Below are positions 16,547-24,196 of a DNA stretch of 64,000 bases, one piece after another. Positions within the stretch are counted from its first letter, which is position 1, and the number at the start of each line of letters is the position of its first letter. The notes beneath the pieces were generated by a model. The model saw only the letters and a list, made by a program, of their open reading frames with translations. It did not search any database and had not been told where the DNA came from. Made by a program: the position numbers and the translations under genes. This DNA is from Paranoxybacillus sp035645275 (GTDB lineage: Bacteria; Bacillota; Bacilli; Bacillales; Anoxybacillaceae), in assembly GCA_035645275.1 (NCBI GenBank), contig DASQMX010000004.1, forward strand, positions 95,043 to 159,042, written 5' to 3'.

Positions 16547-16575
16547 CACAAATAAGCAAGTAATGGCATATATTA
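16547..16575 (+). promoter_or_regulatory. Sigma-K-type (mother-cell) promoter of the spore cluster
   Basis: CATATATTA at 16567-16575 fits the sigma-K -10 consensus CATAnnnTA exactly, and AC at 16548-16549 lies 17 bases before it, matching the short sigma-K -35 (AC). The spacing to the first gene start is 33 bases. Sigma-E shares part of this pattern. GerP operons are sigma-K dependent in known Bacillus species, which fits. Confidence 0.6.
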
Positions 16576-16607
16576 CCGAATAACAGGACGCTAGGAGGAA
16601 CTATGTT

Positions 16608-16850
16608 ATGCCCTCTATTATCAATATTTATTTAGTTAAAATTAACAATATATCTAACAACGGGTCGGTTAATATTGGCGAAACGCTTAATAATGCCCCT
16701 ACAGCCAACAGCAAATTACAAGGACAGAACGCCTCATTTGGGGACCACTCTCCTACAACTTCAGGTATGGAGAATGTATTTATCGATCCTGACGTCAATG
16801 ACCAAGGCGACATCGCAAACCCTGCCAATGTAAATGCCATCCAAGATTAA
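16608..16850 (+). CDS. GerPF/GerPA-family spore germination protein
   Basis: An 80-residue protein of the small GerPA/GerPF family. The pattern of a hydrophobic VKINNI segment, a NNGSVNIGETL turn, an SK pair, GDHSPTTSG and a C-terminal DPDVNDQ matches GerPF. In known species GerP proteins sit in the spore coat and let germinants reach the inner-membrane receptors. The ribosome site TAGGAGGA precedes the ATG. It is the first gene of a five-gene spore cluster, separate from a standard gerPABCDEF order, and is followed by a paralogue 129 bases later. Confidence 0.8.
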   Translation: MPSIINIYLVKINNISNNGSVNIGETLNNAPTANSKLQGQNASFGDHSPTTSGMENVFIDPDVNDQGDIANPANVNAIQD

Positions 16851-16979
16851 ACAGGAACGATTCAAAAAGATTAGGAGCATAAGCCAGATATTCATATCCC
16901 TAAATCATACAGTTTCAAATTTTTTCTTTAACTAAAATTCCTTTAAAGTAAAATTTTTAAAAAAGAGAGGTGAGTAATT

Positions 16980-17222
16980 ATGCCTTTTGTTATCAACATC
17001 TTTAACATGAAAACAAACGGAGTTAAGCAAATTGGAAGTATCGATATAGGTGGTACCGTTCACAATAGCCATACTGCTAACTCGAAAAATATAGGTACTA
17101 ACATCTCATTAGGAGATTTTTCACCTACGAGCTCATGGATGGCTAGCGGATATTTCGATACAGATGTAAGCGATCAAGACCAAATCCTGGATCCATCATT
17201 ACCTATAACCAATCAATTTTAA
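16980..17222 (+). CDS. Second GerPF/GerPA-family protein
   Basis: An 80-residue paralogue of the protein at 16608: MPFVINIFNMK start, GSIDIGGTVHNSHTANSKN middle, GDFSPTSS, and a FDTDVSDQ end in place of DPDVNDQ. GAGAGGTGAG precedes the ATG. CATACAGT (about 16905) in the gap before it resembles a sigma-E -10, but no -35 is convincing. The next gene starts 18 bases after its stop, so it is co-transcribed with the Hsp20-like gene. Confidence 0.78.
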   Translation: MPFVINIFNMKTNGVKQIGSIDIGGTVHNSHTANSKNIGTNISLGDFSPTSSWMASGYFDTDVSDQDQILDPSLPITNQF

Positions 17223-17240
17223 CCCAAAGGAGGGTAGCGA

Positions 17241-17741
17241 ATGTTTCCTTTCCAATCATTCTTTCCTTTTAAAGAAGGCATTCAAAAATGGTTACAACAA
17301 TCACATGCTACGGAGATTGAAAAATATGTCCAAGATTCTATTGCTAAATCCATTACTAATTCCCTGCAGATGTATGGACATCAGGGAGAAATCTTAAAAA
17401 AACTGTTCAGAAATAGTGAACACACAGAATCCCACACGTCTGATAACTCCACTGTTGCTCCTAAACTTGATGTAAATATATTCGAATCCCTTGACCATAT
17501 TTATTTAAAAATGCCGATTAAAGATTCCTCCCAATTATCCCAACTGAAAATTTTTCATACATCTAATCAAGCTATCATCGAAGGCATTCCCTCTCCTGAA
17601 GATCGCCATGTCATTCCCTTGCCATCCATCGTGAAAAAGAAAGGAGCTTCTACGAACTATAAAGACGGCATTTTGCAAATAAAAATCCCTAAGCGAATCG
17701 ATTTTCAGTACACAGAAATAGACGTCCCTAATATTGATTGA
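17241..17741 (+). CDS. Hsp20/alpha-crystallin-fold protein, spore coat-type
   Basis: A 166-residue protein. The N-terminal half (1-75) is helical and begins MFPFQSFFPFKEG. The C-terminal half (about 75-165) reads as a divergent alpha-crystallin beta-sandwich: PKLDVNIFESLDHIYLKMPI, then ... DGILQIKIPKR. It resembles spore coat or germination members of the Hsp20 family such as CotM or GerT, not a general chaperone (family resemblance from memory). AAAGGAGGG precedes the ATG. Its stop codon lies inside a perfect terminator stem. Role in coat assembly or germinant access is inferred from the GerP-like neighbours. Confidence 0.65.
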   Translation: MFPFQSFFPFKEGIQKWLQQSHATEIEKYVQDSIAKSITNSLQMYGHQGEILKKLFRNSEHTESHTSDNSTVAPKLDVNIFESLDHIYLKMPIKDSSQLSQLKIFHTSNQAIIEGIPSPEDRHVIPLPSIVKKKGASTNYKDGILQIKIPKRIDFQYTEIDVPNID

Positions 17742-17761
17742 GGACGTCTATTTCCTTTTAA
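17718..17761 (+). terminator. Terminator overlapping the stop codon of the Hsp20-like gene
   Basis: AAATAGACGTCC pairs perfectly with GGACGTCTATTT, then CCTTTTAATT. The TGA stop lies in the loop side of the stem. It may also work for minus-strand transcription. Confidence 0.8.
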
Positions 17762-18235
17762 TTACACTCGTCTTGCCCGCGTTCTTGTCACGAAAATCGG
17801 AGTGATTTACTACACTGAATGGAACACTGACAAACGACACATCACCATTTTCCTTATTGTAAGGAATGAAATCGATTGGTTGAGTCATCCCAAAACTAAC
17901 ACATCCGCGAGCTAGAAAATGGATGACTGACGGCCCATCCCCCCATAGAAGTCGCTGGAAATGCTGCTGAAGAATTAATTTGGTCTTTATCATTAACCAA
18001 ACTTGTGTTCTAACTAACGTACCCTCATTCTAAAAATTTTGACCACTTTTGTCAAAGTTGCACCAATCAGCCAACAAGTTCTCGACTATATTTACAGCTG
18101 AAGCATTTTCAAAGGAATGAATCTTCAATAGAAAAATATTAATATTTACAAAGGTCCCATCTAATATCCTTCCATTTTTTATAAAATATATTAAAATCAC
18201 CATTTTTTATGAGTTAAATGAAGGAGGAATGCTCC
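17742..18235. other. Gap inside the spore cluster, no supported gene
   Basis: About 490 AT-rich bases. An 81-codon minus-strand frame (17748-17993) ends in the terminator stem; it has no ribosome site and I recognise no family, though its composition is protein-like, so it may be a relic. No clear sigma-E, G or K promoter was found for the next gene. Confidence 0.4.
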
Positions 18236-18706
18236 TTGGATTTTGAAAAATTAAAGCAATGGATGGAAATTGCGCAGAAATACCATTCAGGTGATTTTTG
18301 GAATAATGTGTTTGATCAAGATTCCGCCAAAAAGTTTATGCAGGAAATGGGGGGAGAAGAGACACGAGAAAAACAGGAATGTAAAAATATCCCCCATTTC
18401 CCGCGAACAGATATTTATTTGACAGATTCACAAGTCATTATTTTGATTGAATTACCTGGATTCCGCAAAGAGGATATTCAACTATTCGTATCCGGTAATC
18501 AGTTAGTCGTAAAAGGAATTTGTAAATTGCCAATGATTCCTGTTGTTACTATACAAACCGAACGTATGTATGGGGAATTTCAAAGAACTATTGAACTTCC
18601 AGAACCAACAGAAGGAAAAAATATTAAAGCGAGATTTGATAATGGATTGCTAATTTTATCCTATATGAAGAAATATAGTCACGAAGAACGCATCATAATT
18701 GAATAA
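18236..18706 (+). CDS. Hsp20/alpha-crystallin-family protein, spore-type
   Basis: A 156-residue Hsp20-family protein. After a helical N-terminus (MDFEKLKQWMEIAQKYHSGD) the alpha-crystallin domain spans about 60-155 (PRTDIYLTDSQVIILIELPG FRKEDIQL; then GEFQRTIELPEP and ARFDNGLLIL). I choose the TTG start at 18236, because AAGGAGGA lies 8 bases before it; the upstream ATG at 18218 precedes and includes that ribosome site and so is unlikely. The missing C-terminal IxI tail and spore neighbours suggest a coat protein rather than a heat-shock chaperone. Confidence 0.8.
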   Translation: MDFEKLKQWMEIAQKYHSGDFWNNVFDQDSAKKFMQEMGGEETREKQECKNIPHFPRTDIYLTDSQVIILIELPGFRKEDIQLFVSGNQLVVKGICKLPMIPVVTIQTERMYGEFQRTIELPEPTEGKNIKARFDNGLLILSYMKKYSHEERIIIE

Positions 18707-18974
18707 TTTATCGCTTGTTTTCGGTCTGCTTATTAAAAAATCGGCAGCTACAACATTTAACTCCGAAGAAAGAATGCATACTCCATCTGCATTTTGTTCG
18801 CCAAACCCTTGTTTTTATGTAACATGCTTCCCTACTCGGAACGGATTAACCATTGAATTGCTGTAGTGCCTACCGATCGAATTAATCTCGATTAAATGCA
18901 TATTTATCCTAGATCGAGAATTCCATTTCGCTTTCTCCTTCTTCATTTATCCAATAAAAAGTGTGGGGAATAAT

Positions 18975-19772
18975 ATGCCTATAAAAAGGATATTTAACAA
19001 AAATAATCGGCATGAAGATTTAGATATAGTAAAGCAAAAAATCGAACTTTTAGAAAAACAATTAAAAAAGTTCAACACGTTTGAAGTTCAGATGAAGCGA
19101 TTCGTCCATCTCGAGAAGCAACTTGGCCCCCTCTCTGCTTTAAAAGAGCAACTAAGTAAGGAAAAAAGCGAAAAAAATCATCATATCCCTTATCGAACCT
19201 ACACGAACGAGCAACCTTCATTCGTGGAGTGGGAAAAACAAATACTCGCAAAAATCGAACAACGTATGGTCAGCAAGCTGGAGCCATATTATAGACTCAT
19301 AACAGAGGTTGAAGAACGTCTTTCTCATTTAGAAACTACCCTTTCTGACTTGGAAAAACTAATGCAGACATACAGGTCCCAGCTTAACGAATTGCAAGAA
19401 GAAATTGGACATATGAAGCAGCAGCAAAAAACGAAAGAAAAATCAATAAACCAACCGGTTATCTTTCAAGAAATCAAGATTGACAAAATGCTCCTAGATA
19501 AATATGAACTTAACAATAATATCGCACAACTAGGTATTAAAGAATTAAGCGGCAGCTTAAGCATTGGAGCGACTTATGAAAAAGGCGTAATTCCTCCTGA
19601 GTTGGCTGAGAAATGGAAAGAAAATATGGAGGAACTAAAGCAAACACAAGATTCATTCCCTCAAGAAGAAAACTGTGCAAAGATGAATAGTAAAAATCAT
19701 TCGCAACATGAGCCCCCCCTTTCTGAGGAGCTATTCGATAGTAAAAATGCGGAAGAATTTGACGCCAAATAA
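18975..19772 (+). CDS. GerPC-like spore germination protein
   Basis: A 265-residue protein. Residues 10-145 form coiled-coil segments (KIELLEKQLKKFNTFE; LEKLMQTYRSQLNELQEE). Then comes the signature shared with GerPC: IKIDKMLLDKYELNNNIAQL GIKELSGSLSIGATYEKG near residues 168-205. A 60-residue acidic tail follows. It is longer than the ~205 residues I recall for B. subtilis GerPC. I choose the ATG at 18975 over a GTG at 18963, because GGGG lies 6 bases before the ATG. GerPC partners GerPA/F-type proteins, which are encoded just upstream here. Confidence 0.8.
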   Translation: MPIKRIFNKNNRHEDLDIVKQKIELLEKQLKKFNTFEVQMKRFVHLEKQLGPLSALKEQLSKEKSEKNHHIPYRTYTNEQPSFVEWEKQILAKIEQRMVSKLEPYYRLITEVEERLSHLETTLSDLEKLMQTYRSQLNELQEEIGHMKQQQKTKEKSINQPVIFQEIKIDKMLLDKYELNNNIAQLGIKELSGSLSIGATYEKGVIPPELAEKWKENMEELKQTQDSFPQEENCAKMNSKNHSQHEPPLSEELFDSKNAEEFDAK

Positions 19773-20171
19773 AAAGTTTCTATACATATTATTTAATAAT
19801 TGTAACAGACATTTAATAGTCAGCTTTATTTATCAGATGAATGAGCATACGACTGAATGAATCCATATGGAGAAGTCGAGGGGGGAAGATCTTGTTGTCG
19901 TGCTCTAGATCATGAAAAATATATGTATAACGTGATGAAAAGCAGCGAGATTTCTGTCGAGGATAACTAATTTTTTCATTAATCTAATCTAAAAATAATG
20001 CATATAATCCATTTAAATATCCGTAGATCCCCCTTCTCCTCGGAGGCTGACCCAAAAGTAAGCGTCAGACCCTACAATCATAATATATAGCGTAACAAAA
20101 ATTATAAGTTACGCATAAGGTCAGACACTTATGGCTCAGCCCTTCTATTTTTCTAACACTTTGCAAACTTC
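19773..20171. other. Intergenic region with a family C repeat
   Basis: It holds the repeat at 20042-20146. The remainder is AT-rich. A 37-codon plus-strand frame at 19857-19970 and a 24-codon minus-strand frame at 19905-19979 overlap each other; neither has a ribosome site. No aimP-like secreted peptide gene is visible downstream of the regulator at 20172. Confidence 0.5.
20042..20146. repeat. Repeat family C, shortened copy
   Basis: GGAGGCTGACCCAAAAGTA and TCAGACACTTATGGCTCAGC are the outer arms; inside, CATAATATATAGCG and an inverted CGTAAC / GTTACG. It lies just after the 3' end of the AimR-like gene and before the spore cluster's end (convergent), as a bidirectional terminator. Confidence 0.82.
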
Positions 20172-21425
20172 TTAACGTTCATTTGAAACAACAACCTCAT
20201 TTCGCTTTAAATCTAGAAAGCGGTTATAAAAATGCAAATCCCTGTAGTATGTCGCCGCCCATACCGCTGATACCCGCTCACCCCTGCGAAGTAATTCAAT
20301 TGCAGGAGCTAATGTAGCAACACGAATATCTCCTCGATTATATTCTGCAATGGATTGGTATAAATAATCTATATTATCGTAAGCTAGTCCCATATAATAG
20401 TAATACATCCCTAGATAATCCGCATGTACATAATATTTATCTTCATATTTTTCTGAAAGCAGCTTCTTTCCTACAAAGTTCAGGATTTCTTTCGCTTTCT
20501 CGATTTCTGATTGATTAATCAAATATCGCGCATATTCCAGTCTGTCATATAAGTACTCACTATCCGGATATAAATATGGAGGCTCTTTTCCCCAAAAATT
20601 GTATAAATGTGTTAGAGAACCTTTCACTGCATGTTGTAAATCCTCATGTCCAATCTCTTCGTAAATCTTTAATGCCTTGCGTAAGTTCGTTTCCGATTTT
20701 TCAAAATCAATGTAGTTATAAAATTCTCCTAATGTATGATAAACCGTGCCAAGGGCATAGCGGCGTCTTTCTAAACGGAGGAGATTCGAAGAATGGAATA
20801 GTAGTTCCTCTTCGTTTCCTAAATAAAGACTGTTCATAAGTTGAATTGTCGAGTACCGTAGCGTGAGTGATTTTCGTAGATATGGATTTACGATTCTGTT
20901 AAAAGCTCTCTCGAATCGTTTTCCGAATTCACACACCATATTGCGGGAGATATGCACATAGGCATGCATATACATTAAATACAGAAGGCAAACAGCTTCA
21001 TCGCTTGAAGGATTAACTACATCAAGCTCTTTCACATAATCTTCGCCAAACAGCTTACGAAAACGGGAGCGTTGGTAAATTTCATAAATATGTGCCCATT
21101 CTACATCTTTTTCGTTGTTTGAATTTCGTAATTTCTCAATTAATGCGGTTTCTAAATCCGTTAAATGATTAAAGGAAGCATAGTCCAGTGCGAGACGGGC
21201 ATTTTGTCCCTCTAATGTTTTGCAATAGTTTTGCATAATTTCTAATTCATCTTTCGGGAACAAGTATTGAATCATTGGTAATAAATATTCAAATCTTAAG
21301 TTTTCAATTTTTCGATTTAAAAATCGGCTGACTGTTGAACTTGTCGTTCCTGCTACAATTGCCAACTCTTTATTTGAAATCTTCCTTGTTTTCATCTCTT
21401 TTTTAATGAGAGCGACTATATCCAA
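20172..21425 (-). CDS. AimR-like (arbitrium-family) peptide-receptor transcription regulator, orphan
   Basis: A 417-residue protein with an N-terminal helix-turn-helix (about 5-45; KISNKELAIVAGTTSSTVSR FLN) followed by TPR-like helices to the end. It follows SPbeta/phi3T AimR element by element as I recall it: FPKDELEIMQNYC near 74-86 (AimR has YPDREYELMKDYC), ALDYAS, a YHTLGEF helix, LTHLYNFW, a KAKEILN helix and MYYYYMG near the C-terminus. AimR binds DNA and is controlled by a secreted hexapeptide. Start is TTG at 21425 with AGGGGG 7 bases before it. Unlike phage AimR it has no recognisable aimP directly after it and no phage genes around it. Confidence 0.75.
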   Translation of the reverse strand: MDIVALIKKEMKTRKISNKELAIVAGTTSSTVSRFLNRKIENLRFEYLLPMIQYLFPKDELEIMQNYCKTLEGQNARLALDYASFNHLTDLETALIEKLRNSNNEKDVEWAHIYEIYQRSRFRKLFGEDYVKELDVVNPSSDEAVCLLYLMYMHAYVHISRNMVCEFGKRFERAFNRIVNPYLRKSLTLRYSTIQLMNSLYLGNEEELLFHSSNLLRLERRRYALGTVYHTLGEFYNYIDFEKSETNLRKALKIYEEIGHEDLQHAVKGSLTHLYNFWGKEPPYLYPDSEYLYDRLEYARYLINQSEIEKAKEILNFVGKKLLSEKYEDKYYVHADYLGMYYYYMGLAYDNIDYLYQSIAEYNRGDIRVATLAPAIELLRRGERVSAVWAATYYRDLHFYNRFLDLKRNEVVVSNER

Positions 21426-21556
21426 TACTTAGTCCCCCTATCTCTAACAATGTTTCTTCTATCTATAAACATAATATGGGGTAAAAGCGATTGGGGCGAA
21501 GCGCTCATCATTTTATTGCTTCAGTATGTATACTTTATATAAGTATATCGAAATAG

Positions 21557-21736
21557 TTATTTTAGCTTTTTAACATCGTTTTTCATTACTAAACTTTTAC
21601 TATCCACTAATTTTACTTCTCTATTTCGATAATCTAACATGTTGTCCCTTCTTACAATCTCGCAAAAACCGCTCTGGTATACAAAGAGAACTACATATTC
21701 CTTGTTTTCATATAATACGATGTCGCCTTCCTTCAT
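21557..21736 (-). CDS. Small 59-residue protein upstream of the AimR-like gene
   Basis: A short frame with an ATG at 21736 and the ribosome site AGGTGGGGA 8 bases before it. The protein (MKEGDIVLYENKEYVVLFVY ... ends KNDVKKLK) has alternating hydrophobic strands suggesting a small SH3-like or KOW-like beta barrel; I know no named family for it. It is on the same strand as the AimR-like gene, 131 bases upstream. A functional link is only inferred from position. Confidence 0.65.
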   Translation of the reverse strand: MKEGDIVLYENKEYVVLFVYQSGFCEIVRRDNMLDYRNREVKLVDSKSLVMKNDVKKLK

Positions 21737-21861
21737 CTCGATTTCCCCACCTTTTTCTGCTTTAATCCCCCATTATAAAAATCAATTGCAAATTCCTTTG
21801 CTTTCTAGGCTAACATTTTCAAAACAACGTTATTATAGAACCTTGAAAAGTGGTTTTAAAG

Positions 21862-21910
21862 ACAAAAAAAATTGCATTTATTTTATAAATAAAATAAATG
21901 CAATTTTTAG
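21862..21910 (-). terminator. Terminator of rlmH operon
   Basis: ATTGCATTTATTTTA pairs perfectly with TAAAATAAATGCAAT around a TAAA loop (arms extend into A/T tracts). On the minus strand it ends in TTTTTTTT. It separates rlmH from the small protein gene. Confidence 0.82.
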
Positions 21911-21936
21911 TTTCCTAAGTAATATTTTCTTCTTTC

Positions 21937-21996
21937 TTTAACATGTTCACCGAGAAGTCTCCACCCCTAAGCGAAGTGTAGGTGGGAGAGGTTCAT
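21937..21996 (+). repeat. Repeat family B, copy 3
   Basis: AACATGTTCACCGAGAAGTC, stem CTCCACCCCTA / TGTAGGTGGGAG, loop AGCGAAG as in copy 1. It lies between the rlmH stop codon and its terminator. Confidence 0.85.
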
Positions 21997-22025
21997 CATC
22001 CCACTAACAGATTCGAACTTTATCG

Positions 22026-22505
22026 TTACTTATGGTACGGTTCTCCCCTATTAATGCGAAACGCCCGGTATACTTGTTCGAGAAGAATAAGCCGCATAAG
22101 CTGATGTGGGAAGGTCATTTTCGAAAAGGATAAAGCTTCGTCAGCCCGTTGCATAACTTGTTTGCTTAAACCAAGTGAACCGCCGATAACAAAGGCGATC
22201 TTGCTTTTGCCGTAGATAGCGAGCTTGTCTAGGCTTTCCGCCAGCTCCTCGGACGATTTCATCTTTCCTTCGATAGCTAAGGCAATAACATATGTATCAT
22301 CCGAAATTTTCGCTAAAATGCGCTCTCCTTCTTTTTGTTTTACTTGCTCCATTTCTTGATCGCTTAAATTCTCTGGTGCTTTTTCATCCGGTACTTCAAT
22401 AATTTCTACTTTGGCATAGGCTGATAATCGTTTTACGTATTCATCGATTCCTTGTTTCAAATATTTTTCTTTCAGTTTGCCGACACAAATAATCGAGATA
22501 TTCAC
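22026..22505 (-). CDS. rlmH: 23S rRNA (pseudouridine-1915-N3)-methyltransferase RlmH
   Basis: A 159-residue SPOUT methyltransferase that methylates pseudouridine 1915 in helix 69 of 23S rRNA. Diagnostic features are the start MNISIICVGKLKEKY, FVIGGSLGLS near 105-114 (SAM-binding knot) and the ending RINRGEPYHK. It is the yydA (B. subtilis) and orfX (Staphylococcus) orthologue. It follows the wal/htrC genes, and its 3' end, the insertion point of SCC elements in staphylococci, faces the variable region here. Confidence 0.96.
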   Translation of the reverse strand: MNISIICVGKLKEKYLKQGIDEYVKRLSAYAKVEIIEVPDEKAPENLSDQEMEQVKQKEGERILAKISDDTYVIALAIEGKMKSSEELAESLDKLAIYGKSKIAFVIGGSLGLSKQVMQRADEALSFSKMTFPHQLMRLILLEQVYRAFRINRGEPYHK

Positions 22506-22530
22506 AGTTCATCCCCACTTTACAAACATA

Positions 22531-22655
22531 ATATCCACAGAACTTATCCACATATTCACAAAATATATCCACATATTGTGTAGAAACATTAGTTCCCTAC
22601 AATATATATTGCTTTATTTTTGCAAAAATCACAATGTAACGCCTGTTTATCCACA
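22531..22655. other. DnaA-box cluster upstream of rlmH
   Basis: TTATCCACA occurs at 22544-22552 and 22647-22655, with one-mismatch boxes at 22531-22539 (ATATCCACA), 22552-22560 (ATATTCACA) and 22565-22573 (ATATCCACA). A DnaA-box cluster near yydA has been reported in B. subtilis (from memory), so this probably is its counterpart and may titrate DnaA or regulate rlmH. Confidence 0.65.
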
Positions 22656-22744
22656 GAAATCTTTTCAATTTCTGGTGCTGCTTCTTTTTCATCAATATAC
22701 ATATCGATCGCTAATTCAATATGTTCTTCGCAACATTTATACAT
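22589..22744 (-). CDS. CxxH/CxxC zinc-ribbon-like small protein (YyzF-like)
   Basis: A 51-residue protein starting MYKCCEEHIELAID, with C..C-EEH near residues 4-8 and CDFC near residues 40-43, giving the CxxH ... CxxC pattern of a small Bacillales family. The ATG at 22744 is chosen because GGAGGT lies 9 bases before it; the frame is open further upstream but without such a site. It lies between htrC and rlmH as in relatives. Function unknown; metal binding is inferred. Confidence 0.85.
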   Translation of the reverse strand: MYKCCEEHIELAIDMYIDEKEAAPEIEKISVDKQALHCDFCKNKAIYIVGN

Positions 22745-22845
22745 TATTTCCGTACCTCCTGTTATCCACTTGTGGAAAAAGAAAAACAGGAGAGAACATC
22801 TCCCCTGTTGATAAATTATAGCCAAAATTCTTTTCATTTTTCTAC

Positions 22846-24063
22846 CTAAAATGATTCTTTTGCTAGCTTCATTGTGACCGTTTGCTTTTTGCCTTCTCTG
22901 TAGAACGTCACTTTCATTTTGTCTCCGATTGATTTTTCGGTATATAAATATTTTCTCAATTCAATAACGTTACGAATTGGTTTGTCATCTAAAGCAACAA
23001 TGACATCAAACTGTTTTAAGCCAGCTTGTGCGGCCGGAGACATTGGTACAACTTGAACAATCGCTACTCCTTCAGTTACGTCTTTCGGTAAATGAAGCGT
23101 TTCTTGTAAATGATAAGAAGAAATGTCGCTTAACGAACGGAGTTCTACTCCCATATACGGACGGCGTACTTGTCCATATTTTTCTAAGTCAGCAATAACC
23201 GGCTGAGCAAAATTAATCGGAATCGCCAATCCAATTCCTTCAACGGCTTGCTGGGCAATTTTCATCGAGTTAATGCCAATGACTTGACCGTCAATATTTA
23301 CAAGAGCGCCGCCGCTGTTTCCAGGGTTAATGGCCGCATCTGTTTGTAACACTTCTGCATTCCAATCTGGTACACCGTCTTGATCTAAATCAATTTCAAT
23401 CGTGCGGTTCGTTCCTGAAATAATTCCTTGCGTAACAGAACCGGCAAATTGAAGACCTAACGGGTTACCAATAGCGATAACCGGCTCGCCCGGTTTGACC
23501 GCATCAGAATTGCCAAACTCCGCTACTTTCTTTACATGCTTCGCATCAATTTCAAGGACGGCTAAATCTGTCCAAATATCGCTTCCCAATACTTTCGCTG
23601 GAACTCTTGTACCGTCTTTTAAGCTGACTTCTACTTGGCTTGCGTTTTCCACAACGTGGTGATTCGTTACGACAAACGCTTTACCATTTGCTTTTTTATA
23701 GATGACGCCAGAGCCAGTACCTGCTTCACCGCCTTGAGACCAAAAATCGGATTCTTGAATATTTACAACGCCAACGACTGCGTCAGATACTTTATCGACG
23801 GCTTTCGTCACTTGGGAAACGACATCGACCGCAATGCTTTTTTGCACAGCTGGCTGCCGAGACGTATCTTCCTTCGCTTCGTTCCCATCTTCTGTAATAG
23901 CTACGTCATAAGGGAGAACATTCCATTTTAAAAGAGTCGGAATGGAAAAGATGATTAATAATGCTCCTAAAATCGCGCCAACTAAAGCTGCTAAAAATAT
24001 GCCGCCACGATTTCCTTTTTGTTTTTGTTGATACTGCTGATAATGATCGTCATAATACCCCAC
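22846..24063 (-). CDS. htrC: HtrC (YyxA) membrane-anchored serine protease
   Basis: A DegP/HtrA-family protease of about 405 residues. After a short cytoplasmic N-terminus and one transmembrane helix (~25-48) comes a trypsin-like domain with the triad His in VTNHHVV, Asp in TDLAVLEI and Ser in PGNSGGALVN. A PDZ domain occupies the last ~95 residues. It acts at the outer face of the membrane on damaged proteins. The start is uncertain: I take GTG at 24063 (MGYYDDHY) behind GGTGAG; earlier in-frame starts lack a ribosome site. It closes the walRKHIJ operon as in B. subtilis. Confidence 0.92.
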   Translation of the reverse strand: MGYYDDHYQQYQQKQKGNRGGIFLAALVGAILGALLIIFSIPTLLKWNVLPYDVAITEDGNEAKEDTSRQPAVQKSIAVDVVSQVTKAVDKVSDAVVGVVNIQESDFWSQGGEAGTGSGVIYKKANGKAFVVTNHHVVENASQVEVSLKDGTRVPAKVLGSDIWTDLAVLEIDAKHVKKVAEFGNSDAVKPGEPVIAIGNPLGLQFAGSVTQGIISGTNRTIEIDLDQDGVPDWNAEVLQTDAAINPGNSGGALVNIDGQVIGINSMKIAQQAVEGIGLAIPINFAQPVIADLEKYGQVRRPYMGVELRSLSDISSYHLQETLHLPKDVTEGVAIVQVVPMSPAAQAGLKQFDVIVALDDKPIRNVIELRKYLYTEKSIGDKMKVTFYREGKKQTVTMKLAKESF

Positions 24064-24196
24064 TGTGCTCACCAATCCTTTCATCGAAGAGGATGCATTC
24101 AGTAAAAGGTAGTGTATGTATCTAACTACCATTATACTCCTCTACACTAGTAAAAATCCATTATAAGACATTAGCACAGCATGTCCAAAAACATCG

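Noticed and set aside
17748..17993. 81-codon minus-strand frame inside the spore cluster
   Set aside because: Protein-like in composition but without a ribosome site or known family; its end lies in a terminator stem. Noted as a possible relic only.
19857..19970. 37-codon plus-strand frame (contains RSCCRALDHEK)
   Set aside because: No ribosome site and no family recognised. It could be a relic, but cannot be supported.
19905..19979. 24-codon minus-strand frame downstream of the AimR-like gene, considered as aimP
   Set aside because: It has no ribosome site, no clear signal peptide and no AimP-like C-terminus, and it overlaps another chance frame.
21639..21941. 100-codon plus-strand frame
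   Set aside because: Low-complexity Ser/Phe/Leu composition; it overlaps the better-supported 59-residue gene on the other strand and a terminator.
14473..22025. SCC-like element next to rlmH
   Set aside because: No ccr recombinase gene and no matching att repeat pair were seen; only the position is similar.
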